A stretch of DNA of 36,407 bases from Candidatus Gastranaerophilales bacterium (lineage in GTDB: Bacteria > Cyanobacteriota > Vampirovibrionia > Gastranaerophilales > Gastranaerophilaceae), in NCBI GenBank assembly GCA_944326905.1, contig CALVFU010000013.1:1-36407 (forward strand), read 5' to 3'. The position numbers and the translations under genes are program-made. Below, in pieces: positions 25,038 to 34,800 of the stretch. Below the pieces are notes generated by a model, which did not search any database, was not told the DNA's origin, and saw nothing but the letters and a program-made list of their open reading frames with translations. Numbering within the stretch: position 1 is the first letter of the stretch; every line of letters starts with the position of its first letter.

Positions 25038-25438
25038 ACCTCACCTTCAAAAGCTTTTTGTAATATTTCCGGCATCTTTCTGTAAAGTTTTCCGGCATTA
25101 TTTATCGCTACAGTATCAAATTCTGCTTGTATATATAGTGTTCCATCGTTTTTATTTCTTATTGTCTGGTAGAAGGTAACCGTAAGCGGGGTTACTTTTT
25201 TTATAGTTGTTTCAATAATAATATTATCATTGATTTTTGCAGAGGCTTTATAACGTACATTCATATTCACAACAGGGATTGCAATGTCTTTTGATTTTAA
25301 ATCAATAAGATTAAGTCCAAGTTTTTCACAAAGTTCAACCCGCCCGGCTTCCAGCCAGCGAAGATACGCCCCGTGCCATACTACACCATAGGCATCAGTA
25401 TCTGCATAATAAACTTTTTGTTCAAAAATATGTTTCAT
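25022..25438 (-). CDS. YbgC-like acyl-CoA thioesterase (hotdog fold)
   Basis: This 138-residue 4-hydroxybenzoyl-CoA thioesterase family protein has 'YYADTDAYGVVWHGAYLRWLE' as its signature, with D15 as the catalytic acid and the rest of the 'DxxGvv.h..Y..w.E' pattern intact. It would hydrolyse short acyl-CoA thioesters; in Proteobacteria YbgC is linked to the Tol-Pal system, but here it leads an operon with a pseudouridine synthase and coaE. It is divergent from rubredoxin with only 39 bp between starts. Confidence 0.9.
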   Translation of the reverse strand: MKHIFEQKVYYADTDAYGVVWHGAYLRWLEAGRVELCEKLGLNLIDLKSKDIAIPVVNMNVRYKASAKINDNIIIETTIKKVTPLTVTFYQTIRNKNDGTLYIQAEFDTVAINNAGKLYRKMPEILQKAFEGEVCSIA

Positions 25439-25477
25439 AATACATTAATTATACCACACATAAGAAAGGAGTTATAT

Positions 25478-25615
25478 ATGAAAAAATACGTATGCACCGT
25501 TTGTAATTGGGTTTATGATGAGGATAAAGAAGGTAAAAAGTTTACAGAACAGCCTGAGGATTATGTTTGTCCATTATGCGGCGCAGGTAAAGAAAAATTT
25601 GAAGAAGTAATATAG
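25478..25615 (+). CDS. Rubredoxin
   Basis: This 45-residue iron protein has two CxxC knuckles (C6/C9 in 'YVCTVCNWVYDE' and C31/C34 in 'YVCPLCGAGKEKFE') that hold a single Fe. It transfers electrons in oxygen and peroxide detoxification in anaerobes. It is slightly shorter than the usual 52-54 residues. The start at 25478 is set by AAAGGAG six bases upstream; the frame is open further upstream but overlaps the thioesterase gene. Presence fits an anaerobic lifestyle. Confidence 0.95.
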   Translation: MKKYVCTVCNWVYDEDKEGKKFTEQPEDYVCPLCGAGKEKFEEVI

Positions 25616-25705
25616 TAAACCTCGTTTATAGTCCTATATTCTGCCCCTTTACCTGTAGGCATATTTGAGGTAACATTGGCAGAAGGGTACAAAAAGGGGT
25701 ATATT

Positions 25706-27253
25706 ATGGCAAACGAAATCGAGTTTGAAGAATGGAAACCTAAAATCAATCCATGGCTTGCATCAATTCCGTTAATGGGTGCTGCATTTATGTTTGTTTT
25801 GGATGAAACTATTGCAAACGTTGCGCTTCCATATATGGCAGGATCATTCTCAATAAGCCGGCAAGAATCAATGTGGATTTTAACAAGCTATCTTGTTGCA
25901 AGTGGTATTGTTATTCCAATGGTAGGTTGGTTTTCCAAAGTTATGGGGCGGAAAAACTTTTTTATGCTCTCAATCGCGATATTTTCTTTTGCTTCATTCT
26001 TATGCGGGATATCAACGTCTAATGAGATGATGATATGCTCTCGTATCCTTCAAGGTATTGGTGGCGGCGGACTCTTGCCTATTGCACAGGCTTGTCTGCT
26101 TGAAAACTTTGAGCCACAAGTCCGCGGTAAGGCTATGGCTATGTTTGGCTTGGTTGTTGTTATTGCTCCGATTATCGGACCTATTATAGGCGGGTGGCTT
26201 ACTATTAACTGGTCTTGGCCGTATATTTATTTTATTAATATACCAATTGGTATAGTTTCATTATTCTTATCCCAAAAACTTATTGAAGATCCGCCGTATG
26301 CAAGGCGGCAAGCCGGCGTAAAAACTGATTTTCTCGGTTTTTTTCTTCTGTTTGTATGGCTTGTAACACTTCAAGTCGTACTTGATAAAGGAAATGACCT
26401 GGATTGGTTTGGTTCTAAACTTATAACACGTTTGTCAATAATATCAGTTATTGCACTAATTTTGTTTGTTATTTCTCAAATAAAAAACAAACATCCGCTT
26501 GTTGACTTATCTGTTTTAAAAGATAAAAACTACTTTATAGGTACGTTTGTACAAGTGGTTATGCAAGGGGTTATGCTTGCATCTATGGCAATATTGCCGC
26601 AGTTTTTACAGTCTATGATGGGGTATGATGCCTTCTTAAGCGGGATTACAATGATGCCGCGCGGACTTGGTGCATTAATTGCCCTCGTTTTCTGCGGGCA
26701 GCTTGCCAATAAGGTTGATAACAGATGGCTTGTTGCTTTTGGCTTAGCTCTGATGGGAGCAGCCGGCTGGATTTTAGGATTTTTAAATCTTGAAATATCC
26801 TCATTGAATGTTGAAATTCCAAATTTTATATTCGGACTTGGTATGGGATTTTCTATGGTTCCGATTATCTCTTTATCAGTTATTACAATCTCTAACGAGC
26901 AGATGACTAACGCCAGCGGACTCCAAAACCTGCTTAAAATAATCGGCGGGGCTATTGGTACTTCTATTGTATCAACTATGATTTCAAGATTTTCGCAAAT
27001 GCATCAATATATGCTTGTCGGAAAGCTTCATCCGTTAAACGATATCTTTAATCAAAAGCTACAAGCGTACTCTTCGATGTTTATGACAACGGTTGACCCG
27101 CATACTGCATCTTATTTAGGCAAAAACCTGCTTTATAATGAAATGATTCAGCAATCAACTCTTTGGGCTTTTATTGACAGTTTCAGGATTTATGCGGTTG
27201 CTTGTATTATAATAATACCGTTGGTTTTTCTTGTTAGAACATTTAAAAAATAA
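25706..27253 (+). CDS. MFS multidrug efflux transporter, EmrB/QacA (DHA2) family
   Basis: This 515-residue, 14-helix transporter is of the length typical for EmrB. Signatures: 'MFVLDETIANVALPYMAG' (motif D1), 'WILTSYLVASGIVIPMVGWF', 'SKVMGRKNFFMLSI' (motif A), 'RILQGIGGGGLLPIAQACLL' (motif B) and 'APIIGPIIGGWLTINWSWPY' (motif C of antiporters). In Gram-negatives EmrB works with the EmrA adaptor, but none is encoded next to it. AAGGGG lies before the ATG at 25706, so I reject the ten extra upstream codons. It precedes tyrS by 18 bp and could be co-transcribed with it. Confidence 0.93.
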   Translation: MANEIEFEEWKPKINPWLASIPLMGAAFMFVLDETIANVALPYMAGSFSISRQESMWILTSYLVASGIVIPMVGWFSKVMGRKNFFMLSIAIFSFASFLCGISTSNEMMICSRILQGIGGGGLLPIAQACLLENFEPQVRGKAMAMFGLVVVIAPIIGPIIGGWLTINWSWPYIYFINIPIGIVSLFLSQKLIEDPPYARRQAGVKTDFLGFFLLFVWLVTLQVVLDKGNDLDWFGSKLITRLSIISVIALILFVISQIKNKHPLVDLSVLKDKNYFIGTFVQVVMQGVMLASMAILPQFLQSMMGYDAFLSGITMMPRGLGALIALVFCGQLANKVDNRWLVAFGLALMGAAGWILGFLNLEISSLNVEIPNFIFGLGMGFSMVPIISLSVITISNEQMTNASGLQNLLKIIGGAIGTSIVSTMISRFSQMHQYMLVGKLHPLNDIFNQKLQAYSSMFMTTVDPHTASYLGKNLLYNEMIQQSTLWAFIDSFRIYAVACIIIIPLVFLVRTFKK

Positions 27254-27271
27254 ATAGAAGGGAAATAAAGT

Positions 27272-28498
27272 ATGACAGAGATAAGACAAGAATTTATTGA
27301 ACAAGCTAAAATGATAGCACGAAACAGCGAAATTCTGCCGGGCGGAATTGAGGAACTTGCTGCAAAGTTTCAATACTCGCATGATACCGGCAAGCCGTTA
27401 AGAATTAAACTCGGAATGGATCCTACGCGTCCTGACCTGCATTTGGGGCATACGGTTGTTATGAGGAAGTTAAGAGAATTTCAAAAACTCGGACACAAAA
27501 TTGTACTTCTTGTAGGCGGCGCTACTGCTATGGTGGGTGATCCTTCCGGCAAGTCTGAAACTCGTCCGGCCTTAAGCAAAGAAGAAGTTGAAAAAAATGC
27601 CGAAACTTATTTTGAACAAATGTCTAAAGTTCTTGATGTGTCTGAGGCAGAGGTAGTTAATAATGCAGATTGGCTTCATAAAATGAGTTTTACTGATTTG
27701 CTTAAACTCTCATCCAAAGTTACCGTTGCGCAAATGATGACAAGAGATGACTTTGCTAAACGCTATGCAGAAGGAAAGCCTATTTCAATAGTAGAATTTT
27801 TCTATCCGCTTATGCAGGCTTATGACTCAGTTGAAATTGATGCTGATATCGAGCTGGGCGGCACAGATCAACGCTTTAATACGCTTTTAGGGCGTGATAT
27901 ACAAACCGCATACGGTAAAAAATATCCGCAGTTAGTCTGCCTTCTTCCTCTTTTAGAGGGTACTGACGGTATTGTGAAAATGTCAAAAACATATCCTGAA
28001 CACTGTATTTCACTTACTGACAGTGCGAAAGATATGTTCGGCAAATTAATGTCTATTCCTGATAATATGATTACGCGCTACTATTCATTATTGACAGATG
28101 TATCAGCCGATGAACTTAACAAAATGGACGAACAAATTGCTGCTGCAAGTGTAAATCCGCGGGACTTAAAAATGAAACTTGCTCATACAATTACAGCTGA
28201 ATATCATGGAACAAGCGGCGCTGATGCAGCTCAGGCAGATTTTATTAATGTCGTTTCAAACAAAGGTATTCCTGAAGATATTCAAACTGTTGAAATCGAT
28301 AATAACAAGCCAATTCTGGATTTGATTGTAGAGCTTGGATTTACATCTTCAAAAGGCGAGGCAAAACGACTTATTCAGGGCGGAGGGGTTAAATTGGACG
28401 GAGATAAAATTTCAGAGATAGGATTTATACTAAAAAATCTTTCGGGTGCGGTATTACAAGCCGGAAAAAGAAAATTTGTTAAACTGGTAACAAAATAA
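27272..28498 (+). CDS. tyrS: Tyrosyl-tRNA synthetase
   Basis: This 408-residue class I synthetase charges tRNA-Tyr. The signature motifs are 'HLGH' (57-60, HIGH motif) and 'KMSK' (236-239), and a C-terminal S4 RNA-binding domain starts near 345 ('ILDLIVELGFTSSKGEAKRLIQGG'). 'SIVEFFYPLMQAYDSVEIDADIELGGTDQ' is the tyrosine-binding region; the overall pattern is that of the TyrRZ type. The ribosome binding site GAAGGGA lies eight bases before the ATG. I saw no T-box leader. Confidence 0.95.
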   Translation: MTEIRQEFIEQAKMIARNSEILPGGIEELAAKFQYSHDTGKPLRIKLGMDPTRPDLHLGHTVVMRKLREFQKLGHKIVLLVGGATAMVGDPSGKSETRPALSKEEVEKNAETYFEQMSKVLDVSEAEVVNNADWLHKMSFTDLLKLSSKVTVAQMMTRDDFAKRYAEGKPISIVEFFYPLMQAYDSVEIDADIELGGTDQRFNTLLGRDIQTAYGKKYPQLVCLLPLLEGTDGIVKMSKTYPEHCISLTDSAKDMFGKLMSIPDNMITRYYSLLTDVSADELNKMDEQIAAASVNPRDLKMKLAHTITAEYHGTSGADAAQADFINVVSNKGIPEDIQTVEIDNNKPILDLIVELGFTSSKGEAKRLIQGGGVKLDGDKISEIGFILKNLSGAVLQAGKRKFVKLVTK

Positions 28499-28853
28499 CT
28501 TAAACGGAAGCTGTTGGCAATTTGCATGTTTAAATTCAGTCTGGAAATTATAAAAACAAGGTTATGTTCGTAGAGTACAACCTTAAATGGTGTTGATAGG
28601 TTACTAAACGGCTGTTGAGGCTAAATGTCTTGAGGAACTTTGTAATGATAAAAATTTCTTACCTATATTATACACTTCATCTAATGTTCAGGTGTATCTT
28701 TATCAGATTGCGAGGCTCGTTAGAGCCTCGCAATGACGCCAAGCAGGTAGGTTTCACGTTCTGTCATTGCGAGTGTGGGGAAGCACTCCAATCTCTGTAA
28801 CATTATGTTTGTGGTATGATATTGCGTACAAAGGTTAAAAATAGGGATTTTAT
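28499..28853. other. Intergenic region carrying a palindromic interspersed repeat
   Basis: This 355-bp stretch between tyrS and mod has no supported gene. Its right half is the repeat at 28704-28796. A weak AAGGTT/AACCTT hairpin near 28558-28584 might end the tyrS transcript. A TATGAT at 28815-28820 is a possible -10 for mod, without a convincing -35. Confidence 0.5.
28704..28796. repeat. Palindromic interspersed repeat, copy 1
   Basis: A perfect 12-bp hairpin (ATTGCGAGGCTC at 28707-28718 with GAGCCTCGCAAT at 28723-28734) is followed by a linker and a second, imperfect hairpin starting ATTGCGAGTG and ending CACTCCAAT. The linker phrase 'CAATGACGCCAAGC..GGTA.G.TTCACG.TC.GTCATTG' is shared with the copy at 30922-31013. 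The layout resembles REP/BIME or MITE-type elements. Confidence 0.7.
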
Positions 28854-30866
28854 ATGGTAGAAAATATTGCTAGTGTATCGGGGCAAAGTATGGATATTGA
28901 AGGGGTAAATAAGGAAAAATTGAAAAGAGTTTTTCCTGAATGTTTTGTTGAAGGCAAACTTGATATTGATAAACTCCTGAACCTGTGCGGCGAGTACATT
29001 GATAACGATTTTGAGAAGTACAAATTTGAGTGGAAAGGTAAATCCGAATGCTATAAAATAGCCGGCAAACGTTCAACAGGTACATTAAGACCCTGCTCGG
29101 AGGAGAGCGTTAATTTTGATACCACAAAGAATATTTATATAGAAGGTGATAACCTTGAAGTCCTGAAACTCTTGCAGACATCTTATTACAGAAAAGTTAA
29201 GATGATTTATATAGACCCGCCGTATAATACAGGAAATGACTTTGTCTATGAAGATGATTTCAAAGACCCCCTGGCAAAGTATAAGGAGGTCACTCAGCAG
29301 ACAACGAAATCCAATCCTGAAACAATGGGCAGATTCCATACTAACTGGCTGAATATGATGTATCCGCGTTTGAGGCTGGCTTCAAACCTCTTGAGAGATG
29401 ACGGTGTGATATTTATTTCGATTGATGACAATGAAGTTACTAACCTGAGAAAACTCTGCGATGAAGTGTTTGGGGAAGAGAATTTTGTCGCTCAAATGGT
29501 TAAAATTGGTAATTCTGCAAAAAATAATGTCAAACAAATGTCTATTTCACACGAATATTGTATTATATATGCTAAAAATCTTGAATTGTTAAACGCCTGG
29601 AAAATTGTGCGCACTAATGCTAACGAATATCAAAAAAGAGCTATAACACTTTTAAATAGCGGTTTATCAAATGAGGAAATTCAAAAAGAATTAAGAATAT
29701 TAACAAAATACCCTAAGTTTTATGAGTTTGACCATTATACTTATTGTGATTCTAACGGTGTATTCAGGGCTAATGACTTAACAGCACCTAACAGTAAAAA
29801 CTATTATGATATTCTTCATCCTGGAACTCATAAACCTTGTAAAACAGGTACAAGAGGGTGGGCATACTCGCAAGATGCAATGAATAAATTAATAAAAAAA
29901 AATTTGATATATTTTGGTGAGGATGAAAATGTAATTCCACAGTTAAAATGCTACCTCGATGATACTTTGCTCCAATCACCAAGAGCTGTTGTTTTTTATG
30001 ATTCGCAAATGGATACAAAATGGATAAAAGCAAACAAGCTTGGTTTTGAATTTTCAAAACCAATTGAATTCATAAAAAAACTAATAGAAATGTGTACAAA
30101 TTGTGATGATATAATTCTTGATTTCTTTTCAGGCTCCGCAACAACAGCTCATGCAGTAATGCAATTGAATGCTGAAGATGGCGGGAATAGACAGTTTATT
30201 ATGGTACAGCTTCCTGAGCTTTGCGACGAAAAATCAGAAGCTTTTAAAGCCGGCTATAAAAACATTTGTGAAATCGGCAAAGAACGTATAAGACGTGCCG
30301 GCAAGAAAATTCTTGAAGAACAAGCCCATCTTAAAGGCTTTGCAAGAATAAATGCCGGCAAAGACAAACCTGAAATGTTTACCTTGTTTACCAATTCGGA
30401 AGAAGGAAAAGAGTTACAAAATAAAGTCGCTCAAACCCTTGATGTCGGGTTTAAAGTATTCAAACTTGATACTTCAAACCTTGTTAAGTGGGACTCAACT
30501 CCTACAGAAAATAAAGATGAGATTTATCAAAGAATGTCATTACTCAAGGAGACAATTAAACCTGAGAGAAACGACCTTGACGTGGTGTATGAAGTTATGC
30601 TTAAACTCGGAATACCTCTGAATTATCCGATACAAAAAGTGAGTGTAAACGATAAGAGAGCATATTCAATCGGGGAGGATTGCTTGGTATTGGTATGTCT
30701 TGATTATGGCAAAGACGGAATAACGGCAGACGATGTAAAATTGATGTGTGAAGATTATACTCCTGCAAAAATCGTAGCTTCAGAACAAGCCTTCAAAGAC
30801 GATGTCTCCCTCTCCAACGCTCACTACATCCTCAAAGACCACAACATAGAGATGAAGTTGTTGTAG
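28854..30866 (+). CDS. mod: Type III restriction-modification system methyltransferase (Mod)
   Basis: This 670-residue adenine-N6 methyltransferase is the specificity and modification subunit of a type III system; it also forms the complex with Res. Motif IV 'DPPYNTG' (121-127) precedes motif I 'FFSGSATT' (424-431), the beta-class order, with the target recognition domain in the long region between them (about 190-400). The N-terminal 'VNFDTTKNIYIEGDNLEVLKLLQ' is characteristic of Mod proteins. AGGGA lies seven bases before the ATG. No phase-variable simple repeats are seen in the frame. The gene is flanked on both sides by related palindromic repeats, and is followed by a Bro-N gene and res. 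Confidence 0.95.
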   Translation: MVENIASVSGQSMDIEGVNKEKLKRVFPECFVEGKLDIDKLLNLCGEYIDNDFEKYKFEWKGKSECYKIAGKRSTGTLRPCSEESVNFDTTKNIYIEGDNLEVLKLLQTSYYRKVKMIYIDPPYNTGNDFVYEDDFKDPLAKYKEVTQQTTKSNPETMGRFHTNWLNMMYPRLRLASNLLRDDGVIFISIDDNEVTNLRKLCDEVFGEENFVAQMVKIGNSAKNNVKQMSISHEYCIIYAKNLELLNAWKIVRTNANEYQKRAITLLNSGLSNEEIQKELRILTKYPKFYEFDHYTYCDSNGVFRANDLTAPNSKNYYDILHPGTHKPCKTGTRGWAYSQDAMNKLIKKNLIYFGEDENVIPQLKCYLDDTLLQSPRAVVFYDSQMDTKWIKANKLGFEFSKPIEFIKKLIEMCTNCDDIILDFFSGSATTAHAVMQLNAEDGGNRQFIMVQLPELCDEKSEAFKAGYKNICEIGKERIRRAGKKILEEQAHLKGFARINAGKDKPEMFTLFTNSEEGKELQNKVAQTLDVGFKVFKLDTSNLVKWDSTPTENKDEIYQRMSLLKETIKPERNDLDVVYEVMLKLGIPLNYPIQKVSVNDKRAYSIGEDCLVLVCLDYGKDGITADDVKLMCEDYTPAKIVASEQAFKDDVSLSNAHYILKDHNIEMKLL

Positions 30867-30921
30867 AGAATGAAGTGACTGTTTGTCTCTTATCATATTG
30901 ACAATTTAATACAAATCCGAT

Positions 30922-31013
30922 TCTGGATTGCCACGAGGCTAGCGCCCCTCGCAATGACACCAAGCCGATAAGTTCACGCTCGGTCATTGTGAGCGTGAGC
31001 GAAGCAATCCAGA
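30922..31013. repeat. Palindromic interspersed repeat, copy 2, with 10-bp terminal inverted repeats
   Basis: TCTGGATTGC (30922-30931) and GCAATCCAGA (31004-31013) are perfect terminal inverted repeats bounding a 92-bp element. Inside, CTCGCAATGACACCAAGC and the TTCACG..CGGTCATTG segment match copy 1 at 28704-28796. It occupies the 196-bp gap between mod and the Bro-N gene and may weaken or process the operon transcript. Confidence 0.75.
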
Positions 31014-31062
31014 GATTTATAAAACTTGTAAAAAAGGAATGTAAAACTAAAATGGAGACAAT

Positions 31063-31899
31063 ATGAAAAACGAACTTAAAGTATTTGAAAATAACAACAT
31101 CCGCTCTATATATAATGAAGAGCAAGAAAAATGGTATTTCAGCGTTGAAGATATTGTAAGAATTCTAACGGATTCAGTAAATCCTAAAGATTACATAAAG
31201 AAGTTAAGGAAACGTGACTCCGAACTTTCAGAAGGGTGGGGACAAATTGTCACCCCCCTTAAAATGGAAACACCTGGCGGCATTCAAAAAATTAATTGTG
31301 CCGATGTAGAGGGAATTTTTAGGATTATTCAATCAATTCCTTCTAAAAAAGCTGAACCGATAAAAAAATGGCTGGCAAAAGTCGGGCAAGAGCGTGTTCA
31401 AGAAATGATAGACCCTTCAACAGCTATTGACAGAGCCAGAGATACCTATAAAAAATTAGGCAGGTCTGAAAAGTGGATACAACAAAGAATGATGGGGCAA
31501 GAGACAAGAAACAAGCTCACTGACTACTGGAAAGACCATGATATTAAAGAAGGTGAAGAGTTTGCTATTCTTACAAACATCATTCATCAGGAATGGAGCG
31601 GTTTATCTGTCAAAGAACATAAAAACCTTAAGGGGCTGAAATCACAAAATCTTAGAGACCACATGTCTGAAGCAGAGCTTATTTTTACAGCACTTGCAGA
31701 ACTTTCAACAAGACAAATTGCAGAGAGCGAAAATGCAACCGGCATGGCTGAAAATAAAGTCTCAGCTGAAAAAGGCGGTAAGATTGCAAGAGAAGCCAGA
31801 GAGAAACTGGAACTTCAAACCGGACAGAAAGTAGTAACCGACAATAACTTTTTACCGGCGAAGAAACAAAAGCAGATTAAAAACAAAGGAACAAACTAA
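31063..31899 (+). CDS. Bro-N domain protein (DinD / phage antirepressor-like) inside a type III R-M operon
   Basis: This is a 278-residue protein. The N-terminal ~110 residues form a Bro-N domain ('IRSIYNEEQEKWYFSVEDIVRILTDS', 'INCADVEGIFRIIQSIPSKKAEPIKKWLA'), a DNA-binding fold found in phage antirepressors and baculovirus BRO proteins. The C-terminal part ('WSGLSVKEHKNLKGLKSQN', 'LRDHMSEAELIFTALAELST', 'ENKVSAEKGGKIAREAREKL') is like DinD-type DNA-damage-inducible proteins as I remember them. GGAG sits five bases before the ATG, and res begins directly after its stop. Its placement between mod and res is not needed for a canonical system; it may be a regulator or a companion defence function. 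That role is inference. Confidence 0.82.
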   Translation: MKNELKVFENNNIRSIYNEEQEKWYFSVEDIVRILTDSVNPKDYIKKLRKRDSELSEGWGQIVTPLKMETPGGIQKINCADVEGIFRIIQSIPSKKAEPIKKWLAKVGQERVQEMIDPSTAIDRARDTYKKLGRSEKWIQQRMMGQETRNKLTDYWKDHDIKEGEEFAILTNIIHQEWSGLSVKEHKNLKGLKSQNLRDHMSEAELIFTALAELSTRQIAESENATGMAENKVSAEKGGKIAREAREKLELQTGQKVVTDNNFLPAKKQKQIKNKGTN

Positions 31900-34800
31900 G
31901 TGAAATTAAAGTTTAAGAATCAGGATTTTCAAACAGAAGCAGTAAATGCAGTAGCAGATCTGTTTATCGGACAGGAAAAATCAAGCAACACATTTTCCAT
32001 AGATGATAATGCGGGACAAATACGGCTTATTCAAAATGATTTCGGTTTTGGAAACAAACTGCTTCTGGATGATGACACCTTAGTTGCAAATATGCATAAT
32101 GTTCAACGACGTCAGAAACTCCCGATTACAAGGGATTTTGACTCTAAGCAGTATTCTATTGAAATGGAAACCGGGACTGGTAAAACTTATGTTTACACCA
32201 AAACTATACTTGAACTTAATAAAAGATACGGCTTTACTAAATTCATTATTGTTGTACCTTCTGTTGCAATCAGAGAAGGGGTTTTCAAATCCTTACAGGT
32301 TACGGAAGAACACTTTAAAAATCTCTATGACTCAGAACCTTACAGATACTTTATCTACAACTCCTCAAAGCTATCTGACGTAAGATCTTTTGCAACATCA
32401 AACAACATAGAAATAATGATTATTAATATTGACGCTTTTAAAAAAGCTGAAAACATTATCAATCAGGAGCAGGACAAGTTAAACGGCGAAACCGCCATGA
32501 GGTATATTAAAGATACAAACCCGATTGTAATTATCGATGAACCTCAGTCCGTTGACAATACCCCTAAAGCAAAAGAAGCAATCCAATCCCTAAACCCGCT
32601 ATGTGTATTAAGATACTCAGCAACACACAGGGAAAAGATTAATTTGCTTTACCGCCTTACTCCGGTTGACGCTTATCAAATGGGCTTAGTTAAACAAATT
32701 TGTGTCTCATCAAACACAGTAGCAAATGACTTTAATAAACCTTACATATATCTGAAATCCGTATCAAATGAAAACGGATTTTCCGCTAAAGTTGAAATTG
32801 ATATTCAAGCGAAAAACGGCAAGGTAGAACGTGCCACAAAAACCGTTAAAGCAGGAGACGATCTTTATACATTATCAGGAAAACGTGAACTTTATAGGGA
32901 TTACGTAATAGAAGGAATTGACTGTACAAAAGGATTTGAGTGTTTGGAGTTTTCTAATTCCGAAACGGTTATGCTAGGTAAGTCTATAGGAAGTGTTGAT
33001 GAAAATATCCTGAAAAAAGCTCAAATATACCGCACAATTGAAGCACATTTAGACAAAGAACTCCGATATTACGATAAAGGGATAAAAGTCCTGTCACTAT
33101 TCTTTATTGATGAAGTTAAGAAGTATAGAACCGAAACCGGCGAAAAGGGTATTTATGCACAAATGTTTGAAGATTGTTACAACGAACTCATCAATAAACC
33201 TAAATACGCAGGCTTAAAAGACAAATTTAATACTGATGTGGAAAAAGCTCATAACGGATATTTTTCTCAGGATAAGAAGGGTGTATATAAGAATACTAAA
33301 GGTGACACTCAGGCTGATGATGATACATATAACCTTATTATGAGAGACAAAGAAAGGCTTTTATCCTTTGACTGCCCTCTGAGGTTTATTTTCTCACACT
33401 CTGCATTAAAAGAGGGGTGGGACAATCCTAATGTATTTCAGGTTTGTACGCTGATTGAGCAGAAATCCACATTTACATGCCGGCAGAAGGTTGGAAGAGG
33501 ATTAAGGCTATGTGTTAATCAGAATGGAGAGAGAATAGAAGACAGAAATATTAATATACTTCATGTTATGGCGAATGAAAGTTTTGCAGAATTTGCTGAA
33601 ACTCTGCAAAAAGAGATTGAACAAGAAACCGGCATGAAGTTCGGTGCATTTGATATTAGCTATCTTCTGAACCTTACAACAGAAGAGAAGAAAGAAATTG
33701 AACATATAATGACAGAAACAGACGCTCTTGAAGTTTATAATTCTTTTGTTGAAAATGACTTGATTGACGAGAGCGGAGTTATTAAAGCAGAAAGCAAAAT
33801 TAATATTGAAAATATAGATTTACCGCTTACAGAACCGCTAAAAAAAGAAGTTCATAAAATGCTTAAAGAGTCTAAGCCTTTAACACCTGAAACATTAAAA
33901 GAAGTGAAATGTGTTGAAACTATTATTGAAGAGAAACCTTATTTTACTCATGAAGAAGCCTCGCAGGTTATGGAAGAGTTGAAAGAGGCAAAGGTTATTG
34001 ATAAAAATGGCAAAATTAAAGATACGATTAAAGCACAACTTGCAGCCGATAAACTAGATATAGTTAAGCGTTGGGATAGTGCCAAGAAAAGAGCCGTTTT
34101 ACTGGCTCTTGAAAAAGCGGACAACAGACCTGTAATTAGAGACGCTTCAAGAGAAGTTACTGTCAGACTCAAAAAACAGGCAATACTTTCTCCTGAGTTT
34201 AGAGAATTGTGGGATAAAATTAAGCAGAAAACCACTTACAGGGTTAATTTTGATGTGGAAGAACTTGTTAAAAAGTGCGTTAAAGATTTGCAGGAGATGG
34301 ATCCAATTCCTAAAGCAAGGCTTGTCTCTAAAACTGCTGAACTTGAAATTGAAAATTTCGGTATTACTCACACGGAAAAACATATTAAAACTCAGGACTT
34401 ATCCGGCACGTATGAAGTATTACCTGATATCATAAGACTTATTTCAGCAGAAACACTTTTAAAACGTTCTACAATTATAAGGATTATTGAAGAGAGTGGA
34501 AGGATTCAAGATTTCATAAATAATCCTCAAGGGTTTTATGAAAAAGCCCTCGAAATTATCTCTAAAAACAGGCATTCTCTTGCTATTGACGGAATTAAGT
34601 ATGTGAAATTAGCCGGAGAGGAATATTATGTTCAGGAAATATTTGACTCATCTGAACTGATAGCAAATCTGGATAAAAACGCAATATCAGTTAATCATAG
34701 CGTCTATGATTATATAATATATGATAGCGGAGTAGAAAGCAGATTTGCAGAGAGTTTAGACAATGACCCGGATGTCAAGATGTTCTTTAAAATTCCTGAC

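Noticed and set aside
25676..25705. Earlier start for the second efflux protein
   Set aside because: The ATG at 25706 has AAGGGG at proper spacing and begins the conserved part; the upstream ten codons lack support.
27254..27271. T-box riboswitch before tyrS
   Set aside because: Only 18 bp separate tyrS from the upstream gene, leaving no room for a leader.
28854..30866. Phase-variable repeats in mod
   Set aside because: No tandem tetra- or pentanucleotide runs are visible at the start of or within the gene.
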